Counted from the stretch's first letter, positions 1 to 7,144 are shown. The stretch is DNA of 8,980 nt from Pseudomonadota bacterium (GCA_021850555.1 JAJZLX010000246.1:1-8980), one strand, 5' to 3'. Translations and numbers: made by a program. Notes: generated from the letters alone by a model not told the origin.

Positions 1-605
<605 letters not shown>

Positions 606-630
606 GCCCTCCCCCTAAAGAGGTATCGAT

Positions 631-645
631 TCCGAAGGACTCGGA
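631..645 (+). other. Small inverted repeat after groL
   Basis: TCCGA (631-635) and TCGGA (641-645) form a perfect 5-bp stem around a 5-nt loop, 25 nt after the groL stop. It has no T-tract. It could be a weak 3'-UTR hairpin or chance. Confidence 0.25.
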
Positions 646-668
646 CGGTATGATGACAACATCGGTTA

Positions 669-703
669 GGGACTGTGCCCGACCCCAAAGCGGGGACAGT
701 CCT
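669..703 (+). repeat. REP-like imperfect palindrome in the groL 3' region
   Basis: GGACTGT at 670-676 pairs with ACAGTCC at 696-702. Inside it CCCC (683-686) pairs with GGGG (692-695) around an AAAGC loop, leaving GCCCGA (677-682) as a one-sided bulge. A GC-rich stem with an asymmetric bulge, placed between a stop codon and a terminator, is the usual form and place of a repetitive extragenic palindrome. The GGGGACAGTCC core resembles palindromes I associate with IS200-like REP transposases, but that is from memory. Only one copy is present here, so repetitiveness is not shown. There is no T-tract, so it is unlikely to be a terminator by itself. Confidence 0.5.
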
Positions 704-745
704 GAAAGACGCGGATCAAGACCCCCCTATTCCGCGCAATACTCG

Positions 746-774
746 AGCCCCGGAACTTCCGGGGCTTTTTTTTT
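746..774 (+). terminator. Strong rho-independent terminator of the groL transcript
   Basis: AGCCCCGG (746-753) pairs perfectly with CCGGGGCT (759-766) around the 5-nt loop AACTT, and the stem runs directly into nine T residues (766-774). This is a textbook intrinsic terminator on the plus strand. It lies 141 nt after the groL stop and 102 nt before the glnE start, so it should separate groL from glnE. Confidence 0.93.
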
Positions 775-807
775 CCATGCGCTAAAGCGCGGGATTTTAC
801 GGGGTTT

Positions 808-832
808 GCTTCGCAATTCCCGTATACGAAGC
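808..832. promoter_or_regulatory. Inverted repeat upstream of glnE (possible operator)
   Basis: GCTTCG (808-813) and CGAAGC (827-832) are perfect inverted 6-mers separated by 13 nt, between the groL terminator and the glnE start. The centre includes the self-complementary GTATAC (822-827). It could be a protein-binding dyad or a leader hairpin. I could not find a convincing -35/-10 pair for glnE in 775-875, so the glnE promoter is unplaced. Confidence 0.3.
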
Positions 833-875
833 CGGCGCTGACGCGCCGGACGAAGAGCCGGGCCCGCTTGACCTG

Positions 876-3746
876 GTGCCGCCGTTGAGGCTGTATGCCG
901 TCGTGAGACCCGAGCTCGACGACTGCATGCAACGATACCTCGATGAGCTGGAGGCGGCCTCGCCGGGCCTGTGCAACACCCTGCCGTCGGAGGTGCGCGA
1001 CACTCTGCCGCGGGTATTCGCGGCAAGTGATTTCGTGGCGGAATCCTGCATCCGGGACGCGGCGCTGCTGCCTGAGTTGATCGGCGCGGGGCTGCTCCGG
1101 CCGTTGGCGCAAGGGGAGCTCGCCGGACGCGCTCCCGCTGCCGCCGGCGCGGAGACTGACATGTTGGAGGCGCTTCGCCGTTGGCGGCGCCGGGAGATGG
1201 TCCGGATCGCCTGGCGCGCGCTCGCCGGCTGGGCGTGCGTCGAAGAGACACTGACGGAGTCGTCGGATTTCGCCGATGCGGCCATCGCCGTCGCTGTGGC
1301 ATATGCACGACAGCAGCTCGTGGCGCGTTTCGGAGAGCCGCGATCGGCAGACGGGGCGCCGCAGCCGCTGGTCGTGGTGGCGATGGGCAAGCTCGGCGGA
1401 CGCGAGCTCAACTTCTCCTCCGACGTCGACCTGGTGCTGCTTTTTCCCGAACATGGCGAAACCGACGGCGCGCGCGCCATCGCCAACGAGGAGTTTTTCA
1501 TCCGCCTCGGGCAGGGTTTGATCAAGCTGTTGGAAGCCCCCACCCGTGACGGGCTGACATTGCGCGTCGACATGCGCCTGCGTCCTTTTGGCGACAGCGG
1601 GCCGCTGGTGACCAGTTTCGCCGCTCTCGAGGACTACCTGTCGTTGCACGGCCGCGACTGGGAGCGTTATGCGTACGTCAAGGCACGCGCCGTGACCGCC
1701 GCCGACCGTTTCGCCGAAGTCCGCTCCAGCGTTCTGCGGCCCTTCGTGTACCGCCGCTACCTCGATTACGGGGTCTTCGAGAGCCTGCGCGAGATGAAGG
1801 CGCTGATCGAGCGCGAAGTGCAGCGGCGGGAGCTGGCCGGGCACATCAAGCTCGGGCCGGGCGGTATCCGCGAGGTCGAGTTCATCGTGCAGACCTTTCA
1901 GCTGATCCGGGGTGGACGCGACCCGAGGCTGCAGAGCCCCTCCTTGCTCACGGCGCTCGATCTGCTCGGGCGGGAAAAGATCCTGCCGCCGGAGGCGGCC
2001 GGGGAGCTGCGCGAGGCCTATCTGTACCTGCGTCGTCTGGAGAACAGCCTGCAGATGCTCGCCGACCGGCAGTGCCACCAGCTGCCGTCAGACGAGCTCT
2101 CGCGCGCGCGGATCGCGATGGCGATGGGTCACGCAGACTGGCCGGCGCTGATCAACGAGCTGGACCGTCAGCGTGAGCGTGTTGCCCGCCACTTCCGCAG
2201 GCTTGTGGCCGGCGAGCGCGCCCCCGCCGGCGTACACATCGATCTCGGCAGGGCCTGGGATGAGGGTGCGGAGACGACCGCGCTGACGGACTCGCTCGCC
2301 GAGGCGGGTTTTGCGGCGCCGGCGGAAGCCGCCCGCCTCCTGCTCGAGCTGCGGGCCTCGGCCCTGGTGCGCAAGCTCGATGAGCCCGGTCGCCGCAGAC
2401 TGCAGGCGCTGCTGCCGGCGCTGCTCGCCGATATTGCCGCGGGCGCCGGGGGCGGCGAGGAGCAGCTCACGGCATTGCGTCGGATCCTGTCCATACTCGA
2501 GGCGACGGGCAAGCGCTCGGCGTATTTCGCCCTGTTGCGCGAGAGCGCAGCGGCGCGCAAGCGTCTGGTGGAGGTCTGCCGGCGGGGGGAGTTCCTCGCC
2601 CGGCAAATCGCCGCCTATCCGCTGCTGCTCGATGAGCTGGTCGACGAGCGGTCATTGTCCGAGCTGCCGGACCGTGGCGCGCTGGCCGGTGAGCTCCGGA
2701 TCGGCTTGCAGCGGGTCGAGGACGACCCGGAGCGCCAGGTGGAGGCCTTGTGCCATTTCCAGCGTGCCGCCACGTTCCGGGTCGCAATGGCGGACCTGGC
2801 CGCAACGCTGCCGGTGATGCGAGTCAGCGACCACCTGACCGTCATCGCCGAGCTGATCCTCGATCGGGCGATCGAGCTGGGCTGGCGGCAGATCACGGCG
2901 CAGTACGGCGCTCCCTGCTGCGGGGAAGAGCGCCGCCCGGTGCGCGTGTGTGCCGTGGGATACGGCAAGCTCGGCGGCATCGAGCTCGGTTATGGATCGG
3001 ATCTCGATCTGGTCTTCCTGCACGACTCGCAGGGGGAGCGCCAGGAGACCTGTGGCGAGCCTCCGATCGACAACCAGGTCTTTTTCGTGCGCCTGGTCCA
3101 GCGCGTGGTGCACTTGCTCACCGTGCATTCGCCCGCCGGGCGGCTCTACGAAGTGGACGTGCGGCTGCGTCCGAGCGGCAAGGGCGGCTTGCTGGTGACG
3201 CAGATCGATGCATTCGCGGAGTATCAACGCCGCGAGGCATGGACCTGGGAGCACCAGGCCCTGCTGCATGCGCGCGCCGTGGCCGGCTCACCGGGGCTGT
3301 GCGCGCAATTCGAGCGCGTCCGCATGGATGTGCTGCGGCATCATGTGCGCCGCGACACGCTGCGGGAGGAGGTGCGGACCATGCGCGAGAGAATGCGCCG
3401 GGAGCTGTCCAAGGGCGGCGGGGGCAGAATGGACCTGAAACAGGATCCCGGGGGCATTGCGGACATCGAGTTCCTGGCCCAGTACTGGGCGCTCAAATGG
3501 GCCGGCGATTTTCCCCCGGTGGCGATGTACTCCGACACCATCCGCCAGCTCGAATCGGTCGCATCGGCCGCCCTGGTTGCGCAGTCCACGGTCGATACCC
3601 TGACCGCTGCGTACCGGACCTACCGAGCCCGCCGGCATCACCTGTCTCTCGCCGGTCAGGCCGGTCTGGCGCCGGCGGAGGAATTCGCGGCCGAGCGCGC
3701 GGCGGTCACGGCGATCTGGCAGGAGACCATGGAACGCGGGCGGTGA
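876..3746 (+). CDS. glnE: Bifunctional glutamine synthetase adenylyltransferase / adenylyl-removing enzyme
   Basis: GlnE attaches AMP to, and phosphorolytically removes AMP from, a tyrosine of glutamine synthetase, and PII proteins tune it to nitrogen status in the cytosol. At 956 residues it matches the two-domain family (E. coli 946). The N-terminal adenylyl-removing half carries MGKLGGRELNFSSDVD with D183 and D185, and RVDMRLRPFGDSGPLV with D232. The C-terminal adenylyltransferase half repeats the pattern: GYGKLGGIELGYGSDLD with D709 and D711, and YEVDVRLRPSG with D761. All six metal-binding aspartates are present, so both activities should be intact. The start is GTG at 876, the first usual start after the in-frame TAA at 783-785. 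Its Shine-Dalgarno is poor (GAAGAG at 852-857 is 18 nt away), so GTG 903 behind TTGAGG (885-890), or ATG 927, are alternatives. The N-terminus is poorly conserved and does not decide. Confidence 0.96.
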   Translation: MPPLRLYAVVRPELDDCMQRYLDELEAASPGLCNTLPSEVRDTLPRVFAASDFVAESCIRDAALLPELIGAGLLRPLAQGELAGRAPAAAGAETDMLEALRRWRRREMVRIAWRALAGWACVEETLTESSDFADAAIAVAVAYARQQLVARFGEPRSADGAPQPLVVVAMGKLGGRELNFSSDVDLVLLFPEHGETDGARAIANEEFFIRLGQGLIKLLEAPTRDGLTLRVDMRLRPFGDSGPLVTSFAALEDYLSLHGRDWERYAYVKARAVTAADRFAEVRSSVLRPFVYRRYLDYGVFESLREMKALIEREVQRRELAGHIKLGPGGIREVEFIVQTFQLIRGGRDPRLQSPSLLTALDLLGREKILPPEAAGELREAYLYLRRLENSLQMLADRQCHQLPSDELSRARIAMAMGHADWPALINELDRQRERVARHFRRLVAGERAPAGVHIDLGRAWDEGAETTALTDSLAEAGFAAPAEAARLLLELRASALVRKLDEPGRRRLQALLPALLADIAAGAGGGEEQLTALRRILSILEATGKRSAYFALLRESAAARKRLVEVCRRGEFLARQIAAYPLLLDELVDERSLSELPDRGALAGELRIGLQRVEDDPERQVEALCHFQRAATFRVAMADLAATLPVMRVSDHLTVIAELILDRAIELGWRQITAQYGAPCCGEERRPVRVCAVGYGKLGGIELGYGSDLDLVFLHDSQGERQETCGEPPIDNQVFFVRLVQRVVHLLTVHSPAGRLYEVDVRLRPSGKGGLLVTQIDAFAEYQRREAWTWEHQALLHARAVAGSPGLCAQFERVRMDVLRHHVRRDTLREEVRTMRERMRRELSKGGGGRMDLKQDPGGIADIEFLAQYWALKWAGDFPPVAMYSDTIRQLESVASAALVAQSTVDTLTAAYRTYRARRHHLSLAGQAGLAPAEEFAAERAAVTAIWQETMERGR

Positions 3747-3772
3747 CGGCGCGACCTCGGCCCGACTATAAT
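3743..3772 (+). promoter_or_regulatory. Sigma70 promoter overlapping the glnE stop codon
   Basis: A perfect -10 TATAAT lies at 3767-3772. GTGACG at 3743-3748 matches four of six -35 positions (TGAC), with an 18-bp spacer. The -35 overlaps the glnE TGA (3744-3746). Transcription should begin near 3779, giving a leader of about 43 nt before the zinc-finger gene start at 3822. Confidence 0.72.
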
Positions 3773-3810
3773 GCGCGGCTCGCGACGTCGCTTCGTCATT
3801 TCGCAAGGTC

Positions 3811-3815
3811 AAGGT
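3811..3815 (+). promoter_or_regulatory. Ribosome binding site that fixes the zf-CHCC start
   Basis: AAGGT, 6 nt before ATG 3822, is a good Shine-Dalgarno. The earlier in-frame ATG at 3771 overlaps the -10 box and would lie upstream of the predicted transcript, so 3822 is the start. Confidence 0.65.
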
Positions 3816-3821
3816 ATTGAA

Positions 3822-4019
3822 ATGGCCGCCAACGCGCAGCCCCTGATCCAGCCCAACGCTCAGAGCCGATACGAGGTGGGGCCGGAGGATTTGCCGCTGT
3901 CCTGTCCCATGCCCCAGATGCAGCTGTGGAATTCCCACCCCAGGGTGTATCTGCCGATCGAGCAGACCGGCTGGGCGAAGTGTCCGTATTGCAGCGCCGA
4001 GTACACGCTGAAGCGTTGA
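3822..4019 (+). CDS. Zinc-finger domain-containing protein, zf-CHCC (NDUFS6-like) family
   Basis: This is a 65-residue soluble protein. After a disordered N-terminus it has LSCPMP, then WNSHPRVYLPIE, then WAKCPYCSAEYTL. C28, H39, C54 and C57 form the CHCC zinc site of the zf-CHCC family, which is homologous to the zinc-binding end of mitochondrial complex I subunit NDUFS6. The bacterial proteins have no firmly assigned role that I know of. The start follows from the AAGGT site and the TATAAT promoter upstream. It has its own promoter after glnE and faces waaA across 10 bp. In several gammaproteobacteria I recall this gene next to ilvE and LPS core genes, which fits the LPS locus to its right, although ilvE is not here. 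Family assignment is firm; function is unknown. Confidence 0.88.
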   Translation: MAANAQPLIQPNAQSRYEVGPEDLPLSCPMPQMQLWNSHPRVYLPIEQTGWAKCPYCSAEYTLKR

Positions 4020-4045
4020 GGCCCGTCTCCTAGGCTGGAGGGGCC
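4020..4045. terminator. GC-rich hairpin at the convergent zf-CHCC / waaA ends
   Basis: GGCCC (4020-4024) pairs with GGGCC (4041-4045) and CTCC (4027-4030) pairs with GGAG (4037-4040). There is a 2-nt bulge (GT, 4025-4026) and a TAGGCT loop. It begins one base after the zinc-finger stop and includes the waaA stop. Neither strand has a T-tract, so it is at best a weak bidirectional terminator or an mRNA 3'-end stabiliser. Confidence 0.4.
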
Positions 4046-5292
4046 ATCATCGGCTCGATGAGCCGCAGCAGCCTCTCCAGTGCGCCGCGGTTCTCCTCGA
4101 CGACGGCGCGGCCGATCGCCCCGATCCGTTCCCGCTCACTCGCGTCGCACAACCACGTGCTCAGGCGTGCGGCGAGCTCGGCAGCGCTGTGCACGATCAC
4201 GGCGCCGCCTCGCTCGGTCAGCAGCCTCGCGATCTCAACGCCGTTGAACTGATGCGGGCCGCTCAGGATGGGTATGCCGAGCGAAGCGGGCTCCAGCAGG
4301 TTGTGTCCGCCCACGGGCACGAGGCTGCCGCCGACGAAGGCGGCATCGGCCGCCGCATAGAAGTGGAGCAGCTCCCCCAGTGTGTCGAGCAGCAACACCT
4401 CGGCCGAGCCGGGCGCCTGCGCCGGTTGGGAGTGTCTGATGAAGCCGATGCCCTGCGCACCGAGCAGGGCCGCCACCTCGGCGAAACGGTTTGGATGCCG
4501 GGGCGCCAGCACCAGCAATGCCCGCGGGTGGATCTCGCGAACCCGCCGGTGCGCCGTAAGGACCGCCTGCTCCTCGCCCTCGTGCGTACTGCCTGCGACC
4601 CACAGTGGCCGGTCTGCGGCGTAGCGCGCTCGCAGGCGGTGTCCCTGTGCATCGATATCCGGTGGCGGGGTGAAATCGAACTTGAGATTGCCGGTGACGT
4701 GCAGGCGATCGCCGGCCGCACCGATCGAGACGAAGCGTTCGGCGTCCGCCTCGCTCTGCGCGGCCACCGTGGCCATCGCGAGCGCCTCGCGCACCAGCGT
4801 GCCGAGGAGGCGATACCGGCGGGCGGAGCGCGCCGAAAGGCGTGCGCTCGCGATGACGAGCGGCACCCCTCTGCGCCGGCATTGGAGGTAGAGGTTGGGC
4901 CACAACTCGGTTTCCAGCACGATGGCGAGCCGGGGCTGCGTACGATCGAGGAAGCGGCGTACCGACCCCGGCAGGTCGTATGGCAGGCAGCGCGTGGTGA
5001 CCGATGGACTCAGCGCCTGCGCACGGCCAATGCCGGTGGGCGTGAAGGCGGTGAGCAGTACCGGCGTGGCCGGGAAGCGCGCGCGCAGCCCGTTGAGCAG
5101 CACGGAGGCAATCTGGACCTCGCCGACCGAGGCGGCGTGAATCCAGACCGGCCGGCCCGGCACGGCCGGCCCCAGCCCGAAGCGCTCGCCGAAGCGCCAC
5201 CACTGGCTGCGATCATGCCGGCTGCGCCAGGCGAGCAGGACGGCGTGCAGCGGGGCGGCCAGATATGCCGCGAGCAGGTAGAGCGCACGCAC
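4030..5292 (-). CDS. waaA: 3-deoxy-D-manno-octulosonic acid (Kdo) transferase
   Basis: WaaA (KdtA) transfers Kdo from CMP-Kdo onto the lipid A precursor at the cytoplasmic face of the inner membrane. The protein has 420 residues (E. coli 425). Residues 3-22 (ALYLLAAYLAAPLHAVLLAW) are the N-terminal membrane anchor. ASVGE at 54-58 carries the catalytic Glu (E58, equivalent to E60 of E. coli), ETELWPNL is at 127-134, NLKFD at 202-206, STHEGEE at 235-241, and the nucleotide-sugar loop GGSLVPVGGHNLLEP at 321-335. The start is GTG at 5292-5290, sharing one base with the kdkA TAG. No Shine-Dalgarno is evident, which points to translational coupling with kdkA. A longer in-frame reading up to 5766 runs antiphase inside kdkA and is low-complexity Arg/Pro/Ala, so it is not part of the protein. 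Whether it adds one or two Kdo residues cannot be read from the sequence; the kdkA partner favours one. Confidence 0.96.
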   Translation of the reverse strand: MRALYLLAAYLAAPLHAVLLAWRSRHDRSQWWRFGERFGLGPAVPGRPVWIHAASVGEVQIASVLLNGLRARFPATPVLLTAFTPTGIGRAQALSPSVTTRCLPYDLPGSVRRFLDRTQPRLAIVLETELWPNLYLQCRRRGVPLVIASARLSARSARRYRLLGTLVREALAMATVAAQSEADAERFVSIGAAGDRLHVTGNLKFDFTPPPDIDAQGHRLRARYAADRPLWVAGSTHEGEEQAVLTAHRRVREIHPRALLVLAPRHPNRFAEVAALLGAQGIGFIRHSQPAQAPGSAEVLLLDTLGELLHFYAAADAAFVGGSLVPVGGHNLLEPASLGIPILSGPHQFNGVEIARLLTERGGAVIVHSAAELAARLSTWLCDASERERIGAIGRAVVEENRGALERLLRLIEPMMAPPA

Positions 5293-6062
5293 TAGGTGCG
5301 CTGCGCAGCCGCGTCCGCCGGCTGCAAGGAAGGTTGCCGGTAGCCGCTGAGAAGTGCGTGCCAGTCCGCTTCGGTGAAGCGCTCGGCGGGCAGGCCGTAG
5401 GCGATCTTCTCCAGCGAGCGGCGCAGGCGCACCAGATTGGCGTCGCGCCACAGGCCATCGGCGCGCAGCCGGCAGCGGTCGAAATCCACGAGATGGACGG
5501 AGTCCTCGCCGAGCAGCACATTGTGGGCGTTGAGGTCCGCGTGGCAGACGCCCAGGTCGTGGAAGCGGCGGATGCAGCGGCCGATCGATACCCAGGTGAG
5601 CAGCGACAGGGCGTCGATGCGCAACGCCTCGACGAGGGACCATGTCGGGGCAAGGCGCTCGGTGATGATGTCGCCCCGATAGACTCGTCCGTGGCGCACG
5701 TAGCGGGCGGCAACCGGCACCGGCACCGGCAGTCCCGCTCGGTGCAGCCGATGGGTGAGCGCCCACTCGGCGAAGGGGCGTGTCCGCTCCTCATCGCGCC
5801 ACAGGTATCGGTCCTCGCTCAGGCGCGCGAGAAGCCCACCGCGCCGATAGTGGCGCAGGACCCAGTCGTGCCCGGCGCTGCGCACGAAATGGGTCGTCCC
5901 ACGGCCGCGCGCCGTGCCGGCGAGCTCCCCGCGCTGCGCCCAGAACCCGGGCTCGAACCAGAGGGGGTTGAAATTGCGGGTCAGCGCCGCGTTGTATAGC
6001 ATGGCGCCCCCCGCGATGCTCAGGCGCTTGACCGAGGGCCCGAGCAGCCAGTTTTCGCTCAC
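5292..6062 (-). CDS. kdkA: Kdo kinase (3-deoxy-D-manno-octulosonic acid kinase)
   Basis: KdkA phosphorylates the 4-OH of the single Kdo on Kdo-lipid IVA, as first shown in Haemophilus influenzae. The 256-residue protein (Haemophilus 241) has a small protein-kinase-like fold: TARGRGTTHFV at 50-60, LRHYRRGGL at 69-77, DRYLW at 84-88, the catalytic loop HADLNAHN at 174-181 (D176, N181), and the metal-binding DFD at 193-195 in place of DFG. The start chosen is GTG 6062, preceded by GGGGAG (6077-6072) with 9 nt spacing. It includes the family's N-terminal AGGAMLYNAAL segment. ATG 6002 would give 236 residues but cuts into that segment. The open frame above 6062 runs antisense through the GT9 gene and is a shadow. 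The gene ends by overlapping the waaA GTG (TAGTG), so the two are surely one operon. Its promoter would have to lie at or inside the start of the divergent GT9 gene. Confidence 0.93.
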   Translation of the reverse strand: MSENWLLGPSVKRLSIAGGAMLYNAALTRNFNPLWFEPGFWAQRGELAGTARGRGTTHFVRSAGHDWVLRHYRRGGLLARLSEDRYLWRDEERTRPFAEWALTHRLHRAGLPVPVPVAARYVRHGRVYRGDIITERLAPTWSLVEALRIDALSLLTWVSIGRCIRRFHDLGVCHADLNAHNVLLGEDSVHLVDFDRCRLRADGLWRDANLVRLRRSLEKIAYGLPAERFTEADWHALLSGYRQPSLQPADAAAQRT

Positions 6063-6071
6063 CGCTTGACG

Positions 6072-6077
6072 CTCCCC
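6072..6077 (-). promoter_or_regulatory. Ribosome binding site supporting the kdkA GTG start
   Basis: On the minus strand GGGGAG (6077 to 6072) lies 9 nt before GTG 6062. It is the best Shine-Dalgarno near the kdkA N-terminus, and it lies between the two candidate starts (6066 and 6093) of the divergent gene. Confidence 0.5.
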
Positions 6078-6092
6078 GCTTCGATATCCCGG

Positions 6093-7136
6093 ATGTTGCC
6101 GAAAGACACACCGCCGCGCAGCGTTTGCATCCTCAGGCTCTCCGCGCTCGGCGACGCCTGCCATGTTGTGCCGGTCGTTCGCACCCTGCAGCAGGTTTGG
6201 CCGCAAACGCGGCTGACATGGATCATCGGCAAGGCGGAGGCGCGCTTGATGGGGCTCATCGAGGGGGTGGAGTTTATCACCGTGGACAAGCGGGCCGGGT
6301 TGGCGGCGGGCCGGGAGCTGCGCTCCCGCCTCGCCGGCCGGCGGTTCGACGTCCTGCTGCACATGCAGCTGTCTCTGCGGGCGAGTCTGATCTCCCGCCT
6401 GGTGCCGGCGCGGATCCGCCTGGGGTTCGATCGGCCGAGGGCGCGCGAGCTGCAATGGCTGTTCACCAATGCCAGGATCGCGCCCCGAGCGCGCGAGCAC
6501 GTGCTCGACAGCTTTTTCGGATTCCTCGAAGCGTTGGGCATCGGCACTCGCGTGCTACGCTGGGACGTGCCTGTGCCGGAGGAGGCCCTGGCCTACGCAA
6601 GGCAGCTCGTTCCCGAGGGGGTCCGGACGCTGCTCATCAGCCCCTGCTCGAGCCACACGCTGCGCAACTGGAGCGCGCAGGGCTACGCGCAGGTGGCCGA
6701 GCACGCCGTGCGCCGGCACGGGATGCGGGTGATCCTCGCCGGCGGCCCGACGCAAGTCGAGCGTCAGACGGGCTCGCAGATCGAGCGCCTTGCGGGCGTG
6801 CCGCTGCTCAACCAGATCGGCCGTGACACGCTGCCACAGATGCTCGCGCTGCTGAAGCGCGCCACGGTGCTCGTGACTCCGGACTCCGGACCCGCTCACA
6901 TGGCGACCATGGTCGCAACGCCGGTCATCGGACTGTACGCGGCCACCAATCCCGAGCGCAGCGGACCGTATCTGTCGCGCCAGTGGTGCGTGAATGCCTA
7001 TCCGGAGGCGGCCCGGCGCTTTCGCGGCCGTGAGCCGCAGCAGCTGCCGTGGGCCGAGAAGATCGAGGAGCCGGGCGTGATGGACCTCATCCGCCCCGGG
7101 GCGGTCATCGCCAGGCTCGACGAATTGTTAGCATAG
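6093..7136 (+). CDS. Glycosyltransferase family 9 (ADP-heptose:LPS heptosyltransferase-like)
   Basis: This is a 347-residue GT-B enzyme of family GT9, which transfers heptose (usually from ADP-heptose) to the Kdo/heptose inner core at the cytoplasmic membrane face. VCILRLSALGDACH at 11-24 matches the N-terminal motif of WaaC/WaaF; D21 aligns with the catalytic Asp (D13) of E. coli WaaC. ISPCSSHTLRNW at 182-193 is the donor-phosphate loop and TPDSGPAHMA at 262-271 is the C-terminal signature. YAATNPERSGPY at 282-293 and WAEKIEEPGVMDLI at 320-333 mark a subgroup distinct from classical WaaC and WaaF. By alignment from memory, the Lys before Trp in WaaC (KHW) is R191 here. The start is ATG 6093; TTG 6066 would add nine residues, and neither has a clear Shine-Dalgarno. 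Divergent from kdkA and followed after 8 bp by the DUF6165 gene. The acceptor cannot be told, so I give no symbol. Confidence 0.88.
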   Translation: MLPKDTPPRSVCILRLSALGDACHVVPVVRTLQQVWPQTRLTWIIGKAEARLMGLIEGVEFITVDKRAGLAAGRELRSRLAGRRFDVLLHMQLSLRASLISRLVPARIRLGFDRPRARELQWLFTNARIAPRAREHVLDSFFGFLEALGIGTRVLRWDVPVPEEALAYARQLVPEGVRTLLISPCSSHTLRNWSAQGYAQVAEHAVRRHGMRVILAGGPTQVERQTGSQIERLAGVPLLNQIGRDTLPQMLALLKRATVLVTPDSGPAHMATMVATPVIGLYAATNPERSGPYLSRQWCVNAYPEAARRFRGREPQQLPWAEKIEEPGVMDLIRPGAVIARLDELLA

Positions 7137-7140
7137 GGAG
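7135..7140 (+). promoter_or_regulatory. Ribosome binding site inside the GT9 stop, setting the DUF6165 start
   Basis: AGGGAG overlaps the last two bases of the GT9 TAG (7134-7136) and lies 4 nt before ATG 7145. It argues for that ATG rather than the upstream in-frame extension to 7049, and for translation of both genes from one mRNA. Confidence 0.7.
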
Positions 7141-7144
7141 CCTC

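Noticed and set aside
650..841. 63-codon ORF after groL
   Set aside because: It reads through the REP-like hairpin and the intrinsic terminator, with a Phe run from the T-tract. No ribosome site or family similarity.
666..2078. 470-codon minus-strand ORF antisense to the glnE 5' half
   Set aside because: It runs opposite a clearly conserved glnE, crosses the groL terminator and REP-like hairpin, and its Gln/Arg/Pro-rich translation shows no family motif. Long antisense frames are expected at this GC content.
2750..3820. 356-codon plus-strand ORF overlapping the glnE 3' half
   Set aside because: A +1-type shadow of glnE with Arg/Gly/Ala-rich low-complexity translation. glnE itself carries intact catalytic motifs through this region.
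4189..5295. 368-codon plus-strand ORF antisense to waaA
   Set aside because: waaA on the minus strand has all family motifs across this range, and the antisense translation resembles no protein family I know.
5293..5766. N-terminal extension of waaA upstream of 5292
   Set aside because: Lies in another frame of kdkA and would make the protein about 160 residues longer than the family. The membrane anchor belongs right at the GTG start.
5265..5999. 244-codon plus-strand ORF antisense to kdkA
   Set aside because: Shadow of kdkA, whose HADLNAHN and DFD motifs are intact.
6063..6500. N-terminal extension of kdkA above GTG 6062
   Set aside because: Antisense to the GT9 gene and lacking kinase-family sequence. 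The family N-terminus begins near 6062.
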